Shown here: positions 6,733 to 12,897 of the stretch, in pieces
Layout of the letters: the number at the start of each line of letters is the position of its first letter
Numbering within the stretch: position 1 is the first letter of the stretch
Assembly (NCBI GenBank): GCA_023144145.1
Contig: JAGLGG010000127.1
Span: 1-12,897, forward strand
Reading direction: 5' to 3'
Length of the DNA: 12,897 nt
DNA from: Anaerolineales bacterium
GTDB taxonomy: Bacteria > Chloroflexota > Anaerolineae > Anaerolineales > E44-bin32
The notes under the pieces: generated by a model
The model's database searches: none
What the model was told of the DNA's origin: nothing
The model's input: only the letters and a program-made list of their open reading frames with translations
Made by a program: the position numbers and the translations under genes

Positions 6733-7331
6733 CTGTATCAACTGAGCTGATCAAAGAGCTCCGAGATAAAACTGGTGCAGGCGTCCTAGATTGTAGAAAA
6801 GCATTAGAAAACAGCGGTGGTAATTTAGAAAAAGCCATTGTGATACTACGTGAAAAGGGCCTGGCTGACGCGACCAAACGTGCAGGGAGAGAAACCAAAG
6901 CAGGAGTGGTAGAGCTGTATAATCACGGGGACGGACGCATTGGTGTAATGGTGGAAGTAAACTGTGAAACCGACTTTGTTGCCCGAACAGCGGAATTTCG
7001 GGAGTTCGCCCATGAAATTTCACTACAGGTTGCAGCTAATTTTCCTAGCTACCTAAATCGAGAAGACGTCCCTGACGAGATTGTCGAGCAAGAAAAAGAT
7101 ATCGCACGAAAGCAAGCACTTGAAGAGCAAAAACCAGATCACGTCATTGACCGGATCGTTGAAGGACGGCTTGCAAAGTTTTTCGAGCAGAACTGCCTAC
7201 TCCTACAGCCATACATTCGTGATGATTCGAAGATCGTAGATGAATTGTTGAAAGAGATGATTGGTACAGTTGGCGAGAACATCACTATTCGGCGGTTTAA
7301 GAGATGGGCTGTTGGAGAAGAAGTATCGTAA
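6729..7331 (+). CDS. tsf: Elongation factor Ts, short form
   Basis: Guanine-nucleotide exchange factor that recycles EF-Tu-GDP. It opens with the UBA-like N-domain (ELIKELRDKTGAGVLDCRKAL, residues 6-26; NLEKAIVILREKG) followed by the signature VEVNCETDFVAR with TDFV at 81-84, the EF-Tu contact. The C-terminal part ends LLKEMIGTVGENITIRRFKRW. At 200 residues it is the short Thermus-like form, lacking the duplicated core and coiled-coil insertion of the 283-residue E. coli protein. It is coupled to rpsB by the ATGA overlap and followed directly by a hairpin terminator, so rpsB-tsf forms a two-gene unit. Confidence 0.97.
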   Translation: MTVSTELIKELRDKTGAGVLDCRKALENSGGNLEKAIVILREKGLADATKRAGRETKAGVVELYNHGDGRIGVMVEVNCETDFVARTAEFREFAHEISLQVAANFPSYLNREDVPDEIVEQEKDIARKQALEEQKPDHVIDRIVEGRLAKFFEQNCLLLQPYIRDDSKIVDELLKEMIGTVGENITIRRFKRWAVGEEVS

Positions 7332-7333
7332 CC

Positions 7334-7365
7334 AAATCGGACCAACAATTCGTTGGTCCGATTTT
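7334..7365 (+). terminator. Rho-independent-type terminator after tsf
   Basis: Perfect 13-base arms AAATCGGACCAAC (7334-7346) and GTTGGTCCGATTT (7352-7364) enclose the loop AATTC. The stem begins 2 bases after the tsf stop. The U-tract is only TTTT (7362-7365) and part of it is in the stem, so termination may be partial or the stem may mainly protect the 3' end. Confidence 0.8.
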
Positions 7366-7470
7366 CAATATGGAATAACCCAGTTCTGTAGCGTACTTTG
7401 ATTGGTATGGATCGTATCCGGCACATCGCTTTTTCAGATCAGCAAATTATCCGTGTGTATAGGAGGGTAG

Positions 7471-8199
7471 ATGAAAGAACCCAAATATCGTCGAATCCTC
7501 TTGAAACTTGGAGGTGAAGCTCTTGCAGGTCCTGGAGGATTCGGAATCGATCCCAAAAGGGCGGAAGATGTAGCCAGGAATGTTCAGAAGGTGCGTAGCC
7601 TTGGTGTTCAGATCGCTATTGTGATCGGGGCAGGTAACTTATGGCGCGGTCAAGATGGGATTCAGCGTGGTATGGAGCGCGCAACTGCAGATTACATGGG
7701 CATGTTAGGAACTGTGATGAACTCACTTGCACTGATGGACGCGCATGAAAGAGTGGGGATTGTGACACGAGTGATGTCAGCTGTTGAAATGCGTGCAGTC
7801 GCTGAACCATACATTCGAAGACGAGCAATTCGACACTTGGAGAAAGATAGGGTGGTGATCTTAGGCGGGGGAACTGGCAATCCCTATTTCTCGACAGATA
7901 CTGCAGCCGCATTGAGGGCGATGGAGATCGACGCCGAAGTTGTGATTAAGGCGACCAAAGTCGACGGCGTGTATGATCGTGATCCAGAGCTTGACCCGGA
8001 TGCAAAGCGATTTGAGCAATTGACCTATATAGATGCATTGAACCGCCGGCTGCAGTTTATGGATAGCACCGCAATCTCACTATGCATGGATAACGACCTT
8101 CCCATTTTGGTCTTGAACATGTGGCAGCCAGAGAGCTTGGTTGCGGCAGTAATGGGCGAGGAAATTGGAACGATGATCATTGATGTAAGCACGGAGTAG
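7471..8199 (+). CDS. pyrH: UMP kinase (uridylate kinase)
   Basis: Phosphorylates UMP to UDP with ATP, the step feeding all UTP/CTP synthesis; bacterial UMP kinases are hexameric amino-acid-kinase-fold proteins. The 242 residues show RRILLKLGGEALAG (7-20), GFGID, VIGAGNLWRG (51-60), the UMP-site MERATADYMGMLGTVMN (68-84), ILGGGTGNPYFSTDTAAAL (130-148) and KATKVDGVYDRDP. A small variation is GAGN in the phosphate loop where GGGN is common. The ATG follows AGGAGGG with 6 bases between. It lies 139 bases after tsf beyond the terminator; I see no convincing promoter in that gap, so it may depend on readthrough or on a non-consensus promoter. Confidence 0.97.
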   Translation: MKEPKYRRILLKLGGEALAGPGGFGIDPKRAEDVARNVQKVRSLGVQIAIVIGAGNLWRGQDGIQRGMERATADYMGMLGTVMNSLALMDAHERVGIVTRVMSAVEMRAVAEPYIRRRAIRHLEKDRVVILGGGTGNPYFSTDTAAALRAMEIDAEVVIKATKVDGVYDRDPELDPDAKRFEQLTYIDALNRRLQFMDSTAISLCMDNDLPILVLNMWQPESLVAAVMGEEIGTMIIDVSTE

Positions 8200-8392
8200 T
8201 GGCAGAGTAAGTTTCAGGGGGACTTAAACAGCAAAACTCGTTAAAGTGCATGAGATTACTTAACGATACCATTCACATCCCAAGATGGACATAGCGCTGA
8301 TAAACAACAAGGAATGCTCCTGCCTAGGATCGCAAAATTAGGGATTTTGCATTATGCTTTAATAAATCTGCAGGCAGTTAAGGAGTGATCAA
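8200..8392 (+). other. pyrH-frr intergenic leader with two inverted repeats
   Basis: 193 bases without a gene. GCAAAAT (8332-8338) and ATTTTGC (8344-8350) form a perfect 7-base stem with loop TAGGG. CGTTAAAGT (8239-8247) pairs with ACTTAACG (8258-8265) with one bulged base. Neither is followed by a proper U-tract. No confident promoter is visible, although the A/T-rich stretch at 8347-8367 might hold a weak one. Confidence 0.35.
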
Positions 8393-8950
8393 ATGGTTAA
8401 TGAAGCTCTCGCAGAATCTGAAATACGGATGAAGGGTGCAATTCGCGCTTTAGAAGAGGATCTGGCTGCCATCCGTACTGGACGTGCTTCTCCTGCGTTG
8501 GTGGAAAAGCTAAATGTCGATTATTACGGGACACATACACCCCTTTTACAGCTTGCTACAATATCCGCTCCCGAGCCCAGACTTCTCACTGTAAGACCCT
8601 TTGATCCTGCGACCACAAAGGAAATTGAGCGTACTATCCTCGCTTCTGACCTGGGACTGACGCCGAATAGTGACGGAAAGATGATTCGTTTAAATATCCC
8701 TCCGCTCACAGAGGAACGACGCCACGAATTGGTCAAAGTCGTTAAGAGTCGCACTGAGGAAGCACGTGTCTCTGTACGAAATGTGCGCCGGGATACACAG
8801 AATGATTTAAGGGAGTTCGAAAGAGAGAAGATCATTTCGGAAGATGAGCTTAAACGTGGTGAGGATGAGCTTCAAAAATTAACTGATCACTATGTTGAAT
8901 TGATCAATAAAACCGGCCAGAGAAAAGAAACTGAAGTTCTTGAAGTCTAA
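8393..8950 (+). CDS. frr: Ribosome recycling factor
   Basis: With EF-G, splits post-termination ribosomes. It has exactly the usual 185 residues. The family blocks are intact: a helical N-terminus leading to LAAIRTGRASPALVEKLNVDYYG, the small domain TPLLQLATISAPEPRLLTVRPFDP, NSDGKMIRLNIPPLTEERR, and the long C-terminal helix VRNVRRDTQNDLREFER through EDELKRGEDELQKLTDHYV. The start has AAGGAG (8380-8385) 7 bases before ATG. The gene heads a close cluster with uppS (18 bases on) and cdsA, the usual bacterial order. Confidence 0.97.
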   Translation: MVNEALAESEIRMKGAIRALEEDLAAIRTGRASPALVEKLNVDYYGTHTPLLQLATISAPEPRLLTVRPFDPATTKEIERTILASDLGLTPNSDGKMIRLNIPPLTEERRHELVKVVKSRTEEARVSVRNVRRDTQNDLREFEREKIISEDELKRGEDELQKLTDHYVELINKTGQRKETEVLEV

Positions 8951-8968
8951 ATTCTAATAAATAATATT

Positions 8969-9706
8969 GTGACAAAGACAAGACATAATCAGTTACCTGC
9001 GAAGATTCCAGCCCATGTAGCCATCATTATGGACGGCAATGGGCGATGGGCGCGCGAACGCAAATTGCCACGTCTTGCAGGCCATCGTGCCGGAGTTGAT
9101 AATTTAAGGCGTGTTATAGAAGCTTGTGGTGAGTTCGGTATCAAATATCTCACACTTTATGCATTTTCAACGGAGAATTGGGACCGTCCCGAAAATGAAG
9201 TCCGTGGATTATTAAACATCCTCGATGATGTTATTGATCGCGAACTTGATGAACTGCATGAAAACGAAGTACGGCTCTGGCATTTAGGCCGGCTGGAGCG
9301 GCTGAGTGACGAACTTCAAGAAAAGGTAAACCATGCGATCGAGCTTACGCGGGATAACGATCGCTTGGTATTGAATATAGCTTGGAACTACGGTGGACGA
9401 GATGAGATCGTTCATGCAATCGAAAAAATTATTGCATCAGGTTTTGCAGCTGAGGATATCGATGAAAATTTGGTAAGTCGACACCTTTATACCGCGGGTT
9501 GTCCTGACCCCGATCTGATTATTCGAACATCTGGCGAATTTCGTGTAAGCAATTTTCTCATCTGGCAGGGGGCGTACGCAGAATGGTACGTTACTCCAAC
9601 GTATTGGCCAGAATTTGGACGAGAGGAACTTCTCGCAGCCCTCATCGAATACGAATCCAGGGATAGAAGATTCGGACGCGTACCAGGGCCTGCTAAATCC
9701 TACTAA
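8969..9706 (+). CDS. uppS: Undecaprenyl diphosphate synthase (cis-prenyltransferase)
   Basis: Extends farnesyl diphosphate with isopentenyl units to the C55 carrier lipid for peptidoglycan and polysaccharide. Signature HVAIIMDGNGRWARER with catalytic D22, then LAGHRAGVDNLRRVIEACGEFGIKYLTLYAFSTENW, LNIAWNYGGRDEIVHA and DPDLIIRTSGEFRVSNFLIWQ all match the family; the 245-residue length is normal. The GTG at 8969 is the only usual start between the preceding in-frame stop (the frr TAA at 8948-8950) and the catalytic motif. No Shine-Dalgarno is visible before it, so translation is probably coupled to frr. Its stop ends one base before the cdsA ATG. Confidence 0.96.
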   Translation: MTKTRHNQLPAKIPAHVAIIMDGNGRWARERKLPRLAGHRAGVDNLRRVIEACGEFGIKYLTLYAFSTENWDRPENEVRGLLNILDDVIDRELDELHENEVRLWHLGRLERLSDELQEKVNHAIELTRDNDRLVLNIAWNYGGRDEIVHAIEKIIASGFAAEDIDENLVSRHLYTAGCPDPDLIIRTSGEFRVSNFLIWQGAYAEWYVTPTYWPEFGREELLAALIEYESRDRRFGRVPGPAKSY

Positions 9707-9707
9707 T

Positions 9708-10526
9708 ATGCTCCGGGAACGCATTCTCGTTGTAATCCTTCTCATACCAATACTGGCTTGGATTGTCGCTACAGGCGGCTGGGCTTTTACTGTGGTGATG
9801 ACAATGATATTGGGGTTGGCTGCGAGGGAGTACGGCTTGCTTTTCAGAAGAGCCCATTTCAAGCCATCAACTCCACTCCTTGTTGTTGGGACCGCCTCAA
9901 TGGGTCTCGTTCGATTTGCCGGAAGTTTTGATGATTCAGGTCTCATCCTTGCCATTATGACACTGTTGGTGATGACCTGGCACCTGGTGGATTATGAAAA
10001 GGGAGCTGAACGGTCGGGATCGGATTTTGGTATCACTTTGAGTGGGGTAGTTTATTTGGGGTGGATGGGTGCCTACTTAATCTCCCTCCGAGAATTACCA
10101 GACGGTCGATGGTGGTTTTTGATCGTAATGCCCGCAGTGTGGCTCGCAGATTCGGCTGCTTATATTGTTGGCAATTGGATCGGTCGACATCGCCTTTCTC
10201 CAAGACTGAGCCCTAACAAGTCTTGGGAAGGATATATCGCAGGAATTATTTTTGGTGGTATTGCGGGATTTGGCTTCACCCATCTGTGGATGATTGGCAC
10301 GGGAGCAACCTCATCCCTTGACGCAAAAATCGGTTTGGTTGTTGGTTTATTAGTGAGCACCTTCGCTCCGCTCGGGGATTTAGGCATCAGTATGATCAAG
10401 CGCGAACTGGATGTGAAAGACACAGGAAATCTACTCCCTGGACATGGTGGCGCCTTGGATCGAATTGACTCTTGGATATGGGCAGCGGCTATTGGCTACT
10501 ACGCCATTTATTGGTTGACATCCTAG
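9708..10526 (+). CDS. cdsA: Phosphatidate cytidylyltransferase (CDP-diglyceride synthase)
   Basis: Integral membrane enzyme converting phosphatidic acid and CTP into CDP-diacylglycerol, the branch point of phospholipid synthesis. 272 residues with multiple hydrophobic segments (about 6-22, 26-38, 55-70, 79-92, 100-117, 127-144, 176-197, 207-222, 255-270). The signature is complete: LSPNKSWEG, then S228-x-x-K231-R232 through K237-D238-x-G-N-L-L-P-G-H246-G-G-A-L-D251-R-I-D254, with the metal-binding acidic residues. I start at the ATG at 9708, one base after the uppS stop; the frame stays open upstream to an ATG at 9615, but that would give a hydrophilic 31-residue leader inside uppS. No clear Shine-Dalgarno, so coupling to uppS is likely. 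Confidence 0.95.
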   Translation: MLRERILVVILLIPILAWIVATGGWAFTVVMTMILGLAAREYGLLFRRAHFKPSTPLLVVGTASMGLVRFAGSFDDSGLILAIMTLLVMTWHLVDYEKGAERSGSDFGITLSGVVYLGWMGAYLISLRELPDGRWWFLIVMPAVWLADSAAYIVGNWIGRHRLSPRLSPNKSWEGYIAGIIFGGIAGFGFTHLWMIGTGATSSLDAKIGLVVGLLVSTFAPLGDLGISMIKRELDVKDTGNLLPGHGGALDRIDSWIWAAAIGYYAIYWLTS

Positions 10527-10549
10527 TGCTCCGTCCAACGTGATTCTTT

Positions 10550-10558
10550 TGCTAGGAT
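10550..10558 (+). promoter_or_regulatory. Candidate extended -10 of the glpX promoter
   Basis: TGCTAGGAT fits an extended -10 (TGn + TAGGAT, 4/6), with no good -35 at 16-18 bases. A perfect TTGACA lies at 10515-10520 within the cdsA end but is too far from this -10 (32 bases); paired at 18 bases it would use a poor CGTGAT (10539-10544). The -10 is also the right arm of an inverted repeat, ATCCTAG (10520-10526) and CTAGGAT (10552-10558). Confidence 0.35.
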
Positions 10559-10564
10559 AGATAA

Positions 10565-10583
10565 AGGACGAAACACTCGTCCT
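10565..10583. repeat. Inverted repeat upstream of glpX
   Basis: AGGACGA (10565-10571), loop AACAC, TCGTCCT (10577-10583): perfect 7-base arms ending 10 bases before the GGAGGAAG ribosome-binding site. It would lie at the very start of a transcript from the candidate -10 at 10553-10558, so it may be an operator or a 5' hairpin. Confidence 0.5.
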
Positions 10584-10601
10584 AAGACTCTGGAGGAAGG
10601 C

Positions 10602-11615
10602 ATGAGTGAAATTCCCTCTCGCAATCTTGCACTCGATCTAGTACGCGTGACGGAAGCAGCAGCTATGGCGGCGGCGCGATTCATGGGTAGAGGGGATAAG
10701 GAATCGGGCGATCAGGCTGCCGTGGATGCAATGCGACTTGTATTAAACTCCATCGATATGGAAGGTGTAGTGGTTATCGGAGAAGGCGAGAAGGATGAGG
10801 CTCCGATGCTGTATAACGGTGAGGTTTTGGGGGCCGGATCCCCTCCGAAGTTGGATATCGCTGTAGATCCAGTGGATGGTACCCGTCTTCTAGCCCACGG
10901 GAAGACAAATTCATTGGCAACAGTTGCGTTAGCGGAGCGCGGCTCAATGCTTGATCCGGGGCCGATTGTATATATGTACAAAATTGCTGTTGGACCTGAA
11001 GCCAAGGGCCATATTAATATCGATGCCAGTGTAACTGAAAATCTTCGCTCGGTAGCAGCTGCCAAGGGAATGGATCTGGATGACCTCACGGTTGTTATCC
11101 TTGAGCGGCCCCGTCATGAAGAAATTATCGATGAGATCAGGAGAGTTGGAGCGAGGATAAGATTGATCACGGATGGCGATGTTGCGGGGGCTTTGATGAC
11201 CGCCTGGCCAGGTTCAGGAATCGATATGTTAATTGGCATTGGTGGTACTCCGGAGGGCGTGTTAGCAGCCTGTGCATTGAAAAGTATGCAAGGAGAAATT
11301 CAGGGAAAGTTATACCCTCGGAACGAGGAGGAAGCAGCACTAGCTCGAGAAATGGGTTATGACCTTGATAAGGTGCTGACCATCAATGATCTAGTGAATA
11401 GCGATGATATCTTCTTCGCCGTGACCGGGATCACGGATGGAGAGTTGGTTGATGGTGTGAAGTACACCGGGGAAGGTGCCCACACGCATAGTCTGGTGAT
11501 GCGTTCAATGTCAGGAACTGTGCGAGAAATCCGCTCCAGCCATCGTTGGGATAAATTGATGCAGTACAGCCAGATCAAATACGACCCAAGCCCGCCGGAA
11601 AGTGATGTTGGGTAG
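10602..11615 (+). CDS. glpX: Fructose-1,6-bisphosphatase, class II (GlpX type)
   Basis: Hydrolyses fructose-1,6-bisphosphate to fructose-6-phosphate in gluconeogenesis; some relatives also act on sedoheptulose-1,7-bisphosphate. The 337 residues have all class II marks: NLALDLVRVTEAAAMAAARFMGRGDK with D32, VVIGEGEKDEAPMLYNG with E61 and E63, the metal-site DPVDGTRLLAHG (D89, D92), ITDGDVAGAL and IGIGGTPEGVLAACALK. The ATG follows GGAGGAAG. It is separated from cdsA by 75 bases containing inverted repeats and a candidate promoter, so it is probably its own unit. No strong terminator follows: only a 5-base stem at 11618-11631 without a U-tract. Confidence 0.96.
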   Translation: MSEIPSRNLALDLVRVTEAAAMAAARFMGRGDKESGDQAAVDAMRLVLNSIDMEGVVVIGEGEKDEAPMLYNGEVLGAGSPPKLDIAVDPVDGTRLLAHGKTNSLATVALAERGSMLDPGPIVYMYKIAVGPEAKGHINIDASVTENLRSVAAAKGMDLDDLTVVILERPRHEEIIDEIRRVGARIRLITDGDVAGALMTAWPGSGIDMLIGIGGTPEGVLAACALKSMQGEIQGKLYPRNEEEAALAREMGYDLDKVLTINDLVNSDDIFFAVTGITDGELVDGVKYTGEGAHTHSLVMRSMSGTVREIRSSHRWDKLMQYSQIKYDPSPPESDVG

Positions 11616-11671
11616 GAGATCGTATTCGATCGATTGGGGGTAGGGAGAATCAGCTGGCAGGGTACCATGTG

Positions 11672-11713
11672 GCAAGCCCTTCGCTTGCGGGGTAAAAATG
11701 CACATGATATAAT
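11672..11713 (+). promoter_or_regulatory. Extended -10 promoter of rho with inverted repeat over the -35
   Basis: TTGCGG (11685-11690), 17 bases, then a perfect TATAAT (11708-11713) preceded by TGA (extended -10). The -35 lies on the right arm of the perfect inverted repeat GCAAGC (11672-11677), CCTTC, GCTTGC (11683-11688), which could be an operator. The expected start is near 11720. Confidence 0.7.
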
Positions 11714-11719
11714 CACTTG

Positions 11720-11896
11720 AATTAATACAGCAGTTATCAGTGGGCATAATTCTCACTGTCACCTTCCCCAACTAAAAGCGAAGGCTCAAGAGTTTAGTGC
11801 AATCCACACTGTCTCATTGCGGTTAATAAATCGGTGAAACCTTCATTGTAGGTAAGTGCCTACAGGCCTCTCATTGTCGTATTTTGGAGTAGTTCA
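11720..11896 (+). promoter_or_regulatory. Long 5' leader of rho
   Basis: About 177 untranslated bases separate the predicted start from the rho ATG. They contain a perfect small hairpin, TGTAGG (11847-11852), TAAGTG, CCTACA (11859-11864), and an 8-base direct repeat TCTCATTG at 11812-11819 and 11869-11876. I find no credible small ORF. In E. coli rho is autoregulated by Rho-dependent attenuation in a long leader; similar control here is inference. Confidence 0.45.
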
Positions 11897-12897
11897 ATGA
11901 ATATTGCGCAACTAGAATCAATGACTCTGGCAGATTTGCGTTCGATGTCGAAGGATTTAAATATCCAGGGCGCCAGTCGGCTTAAAAAAGAGGATCTGAT
12001 CCTCCGTATTATGCAGGCAGAAGCCGAGCGGCGAGGACTGGAACTCAGAGGTGGAGTTCTGGAAGTGATGAACGAAGGGATGGGTTTCCTGCGCGCCGAG
12101 CATTACCTTCCAGGTCCGAACGACATCTATGTCTCCCAATCCCAAATCCGCCGGTTTGGACTCCGAACGGGAGATATGGTTGTCGGTCAGATTCGCCCTC
12201 CGAAAGAGTCGGAGAAATATTACGGTCTTTTAAGGGTTGAATCGATCAACGGCCTTGACCCCGAAGAATCGAAATCGCGCCCGCGTTTTGTACGTCTCAC
12301 CCCAATCTTCCCGGAAGAAAGATTTGATTTGGAGACGGATCGCTACACCTTTACTACCAGGTTGCTCAACCTTATCGCTCCAATTGGCAAGGGTCAGAGG
12401 GGACTTATCGTCTCCCCTCCCAAAGCTGGCAAGACGACAGTGCTGAAACAGATTGCCAATGCCATTTCACTCAAGTACCTCAGCGTCCACCTGATGGTTG
12501 CTCTAATCGGAGAGCGACCGGAAGAGGTGACCGATATGGATCGTTCAGTTGATGCTGAAGTCATTGCCTCTACTTTTGATGATCCGGTCACGTCGCATGT
12601 GAAAGTGGCCGAAATGGCGCTGGAACGGGCTAAGCGTCTTGTTGAGTGTGGGCGAGATGTCGTGATCCTCATGGATTCGATCACTCGACTTGCTCGGGCC
12701 TATAACTTGATGGTTGCACCCTCGGGAAGGACCCTGTCCGGTGGTCTCGACCCAGCCGCACTCTACCCGCCGAAACGTTTCTTTGGTGCCGCACGAAATC
12801 TGGAAGAGGGTGGCTCGCTCACAATCATCGCGACCTGTCTGGTGGATACAGGTTCCCGAATGGATGATGTGGTCTATGAGGAGTTCAAAGGGACCGG
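11897..12897 (+). CDS. rho: Transcription termination factor Rho (3' end cut by window)
   Basis: Hexameric RNA-dependent ATPase that terminates transcription. 333 residues are in the window, unbroken, ending within EEFKGT. In order: the N-terminal helical domain (about 1-50, MTLADLRSMSKDLN), the primary RNA-binding fold (GMGFLRAEHYLPGPNDIYVS, 61-80; RRFGLRTGDMVVGQIRPP), Walker A PPKAGKT (174-180), the catalytic-glutamate region GERPEEVTDM (205-214), Walker B VVILMD (255-260) followed by SITRLARAYN, the Q-loop PSGRTLSGG (275-283) and the Arg-finger/R-loop region RFFGAARNLEEGGSLTIIAT. There is no large N-terminal insertion as in actinobacterial Rho. G205 stands where E. coli has D210. GGAG (11886-11889), 7 bases before ATG, supports the start. 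It is expressed from its own promoter. Confidence 0.98.
   Translation, partial: MNIAQLESMTLADLRSMSKDLNIQGASRLKKEDLILRIMQAEAERRGLELRGGVLEVMNEGMGFLRAEHYLPGPNDIYVSQSQIRRFGLRTGDMVVGQIRPPKESEKYYGLLRVESINGLDPEESKSRPRFVRLTPIFPEERFDLETDRYTFTTRLLNLIAPIGKGQRGLIVSPPKAGKTTVLKQIANAISLKYLSVHLMVALIGERPEEVTDMDRSVDAEVIASTFDDPVTSHVKVAEMALERAKRLVECGRDVVILMDSITRLARAYNLMVAPSGRTLSGGLDPAALYPPKRFFGAARNLEEGGSLTIIATCLVDTGSRMDDVVYEEFKGT

Noticed and set aside
6221..6898. A 225-residue open frame on the minus strand opposite the end of rpsB and the start of tsf
   Set aside because: It mirrors the Glu/Asp-rich codons of the S2 tail (GAA/GAG read as Leu/Ser/Arg/Phe codons), gives a low-complexity product with no family resemblance, and overlaps two certain genes.
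8332..8350. GCAAAAT/ATTTTGC stem considered as a terminator after pyrH
   Set aside because: The stem is A/T-rich and followed by ATTATGC rather than a run of T, so termination is unlikely; kept only as an inverted repeat.
9615..9707. An upstream start for cdsA that would add 31 residues
   Set aside because: It lies within the uppS coding region and adds a hydrophilic leader untypical of CdsA; the ATG one base after the uppS stop is the natural start.
11812..11876. 8-base direct repeat TCTCATTG in the rho leader considered as a mobile-element or operator signature
   Set aside because: Too short, only two copies 57 bases apart, no accompanying inverted repeats or transposase; chance is a sufficient explanation.
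1..12897. Searched for CRISPR arrays, tRNA/rRNA genes, transposases, phage genes, toxin-antitoxin pairs or defence genes
   Set aside because: None were seen; nearly all of the sequence is accounted for by conserved housekeeping genes with short regulatory gaps, and no gap exceeds 300 bases.

Overview
The window reads as an ordinary chromosomal housekeeping segment of a bacterium, most likely a member of Chloroflexota. That placement rests on recalled family resemblance: the first M16 peptidase with its HWVEHMQFKGT motif, the short Thermus-type EF-Ts, ribosomal protein S2 with a long acidic tail, and glpX next to rho. It is not a computed phylogeny. Base composition looks even and near 50% GC. 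I see no phage, transposon, tRNA, rRNA or CRISPR array.

Layout. At the left edge a divergent Rrf2-family regulator (minus strand, 3' end cut by the window) faces a 265-base regulatory gap. Everything else is on the plus strand. First comes a tightly packed operon: UDP-glucose dehydrogenase, two M16 peptidase-like subunits (one with the zinc site, one without), holo-ACP synthase, and a FlK-like hotdog thioesterase. The first four genes overlap by 4 to 8 bases. Next is the translation pair rpsB-tsf, with its own consensus promoter and a palindrome-rich leader, closed by a hairpin terminator. Then follow pyrH, and frr-uppS-cdsA (frr has its own leader; uppS and cdsA are closely coupled to it). 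The segment ends with glpX, with inverted repeats in its upstream region, and rho, with a strong extended -10 promoter, a leader of about 177 bases and a 3' end cut by the window.

How the genes work together. rpsB, tsf, pyrH, frr, uppS and cdsA form the classic bacterial cluster linking ribosome assembly, elongation and recycling to UMP phosphorylation, undecaprenyl carrier lipid synthesis and CDP-diacylglycerol synthesis. The upstream operon supplies UDP-glucuronate for polysaccharide, a probable heterodimeric peptidase, activation of acyl carrier protein and a thioester-hydrolysing enzyme. GlpX serves gluconeogenesis and Rho serves transcription termination.

I found no clearly new multi-gene system. 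The observations most worth a second look are the rpsB leader (three perfect or near-perfect hairpins directly after the promoter, a candidate S2 autoregulatory RNA), the acidic extension of about 150 residues on S2, the complementary active/inactive M16 pair embedded in the ugd-acpS operon, the recurring inverted repeats at promoters, and a Gly in place of an Asp in the bicyclomycin-contact region of Rho.
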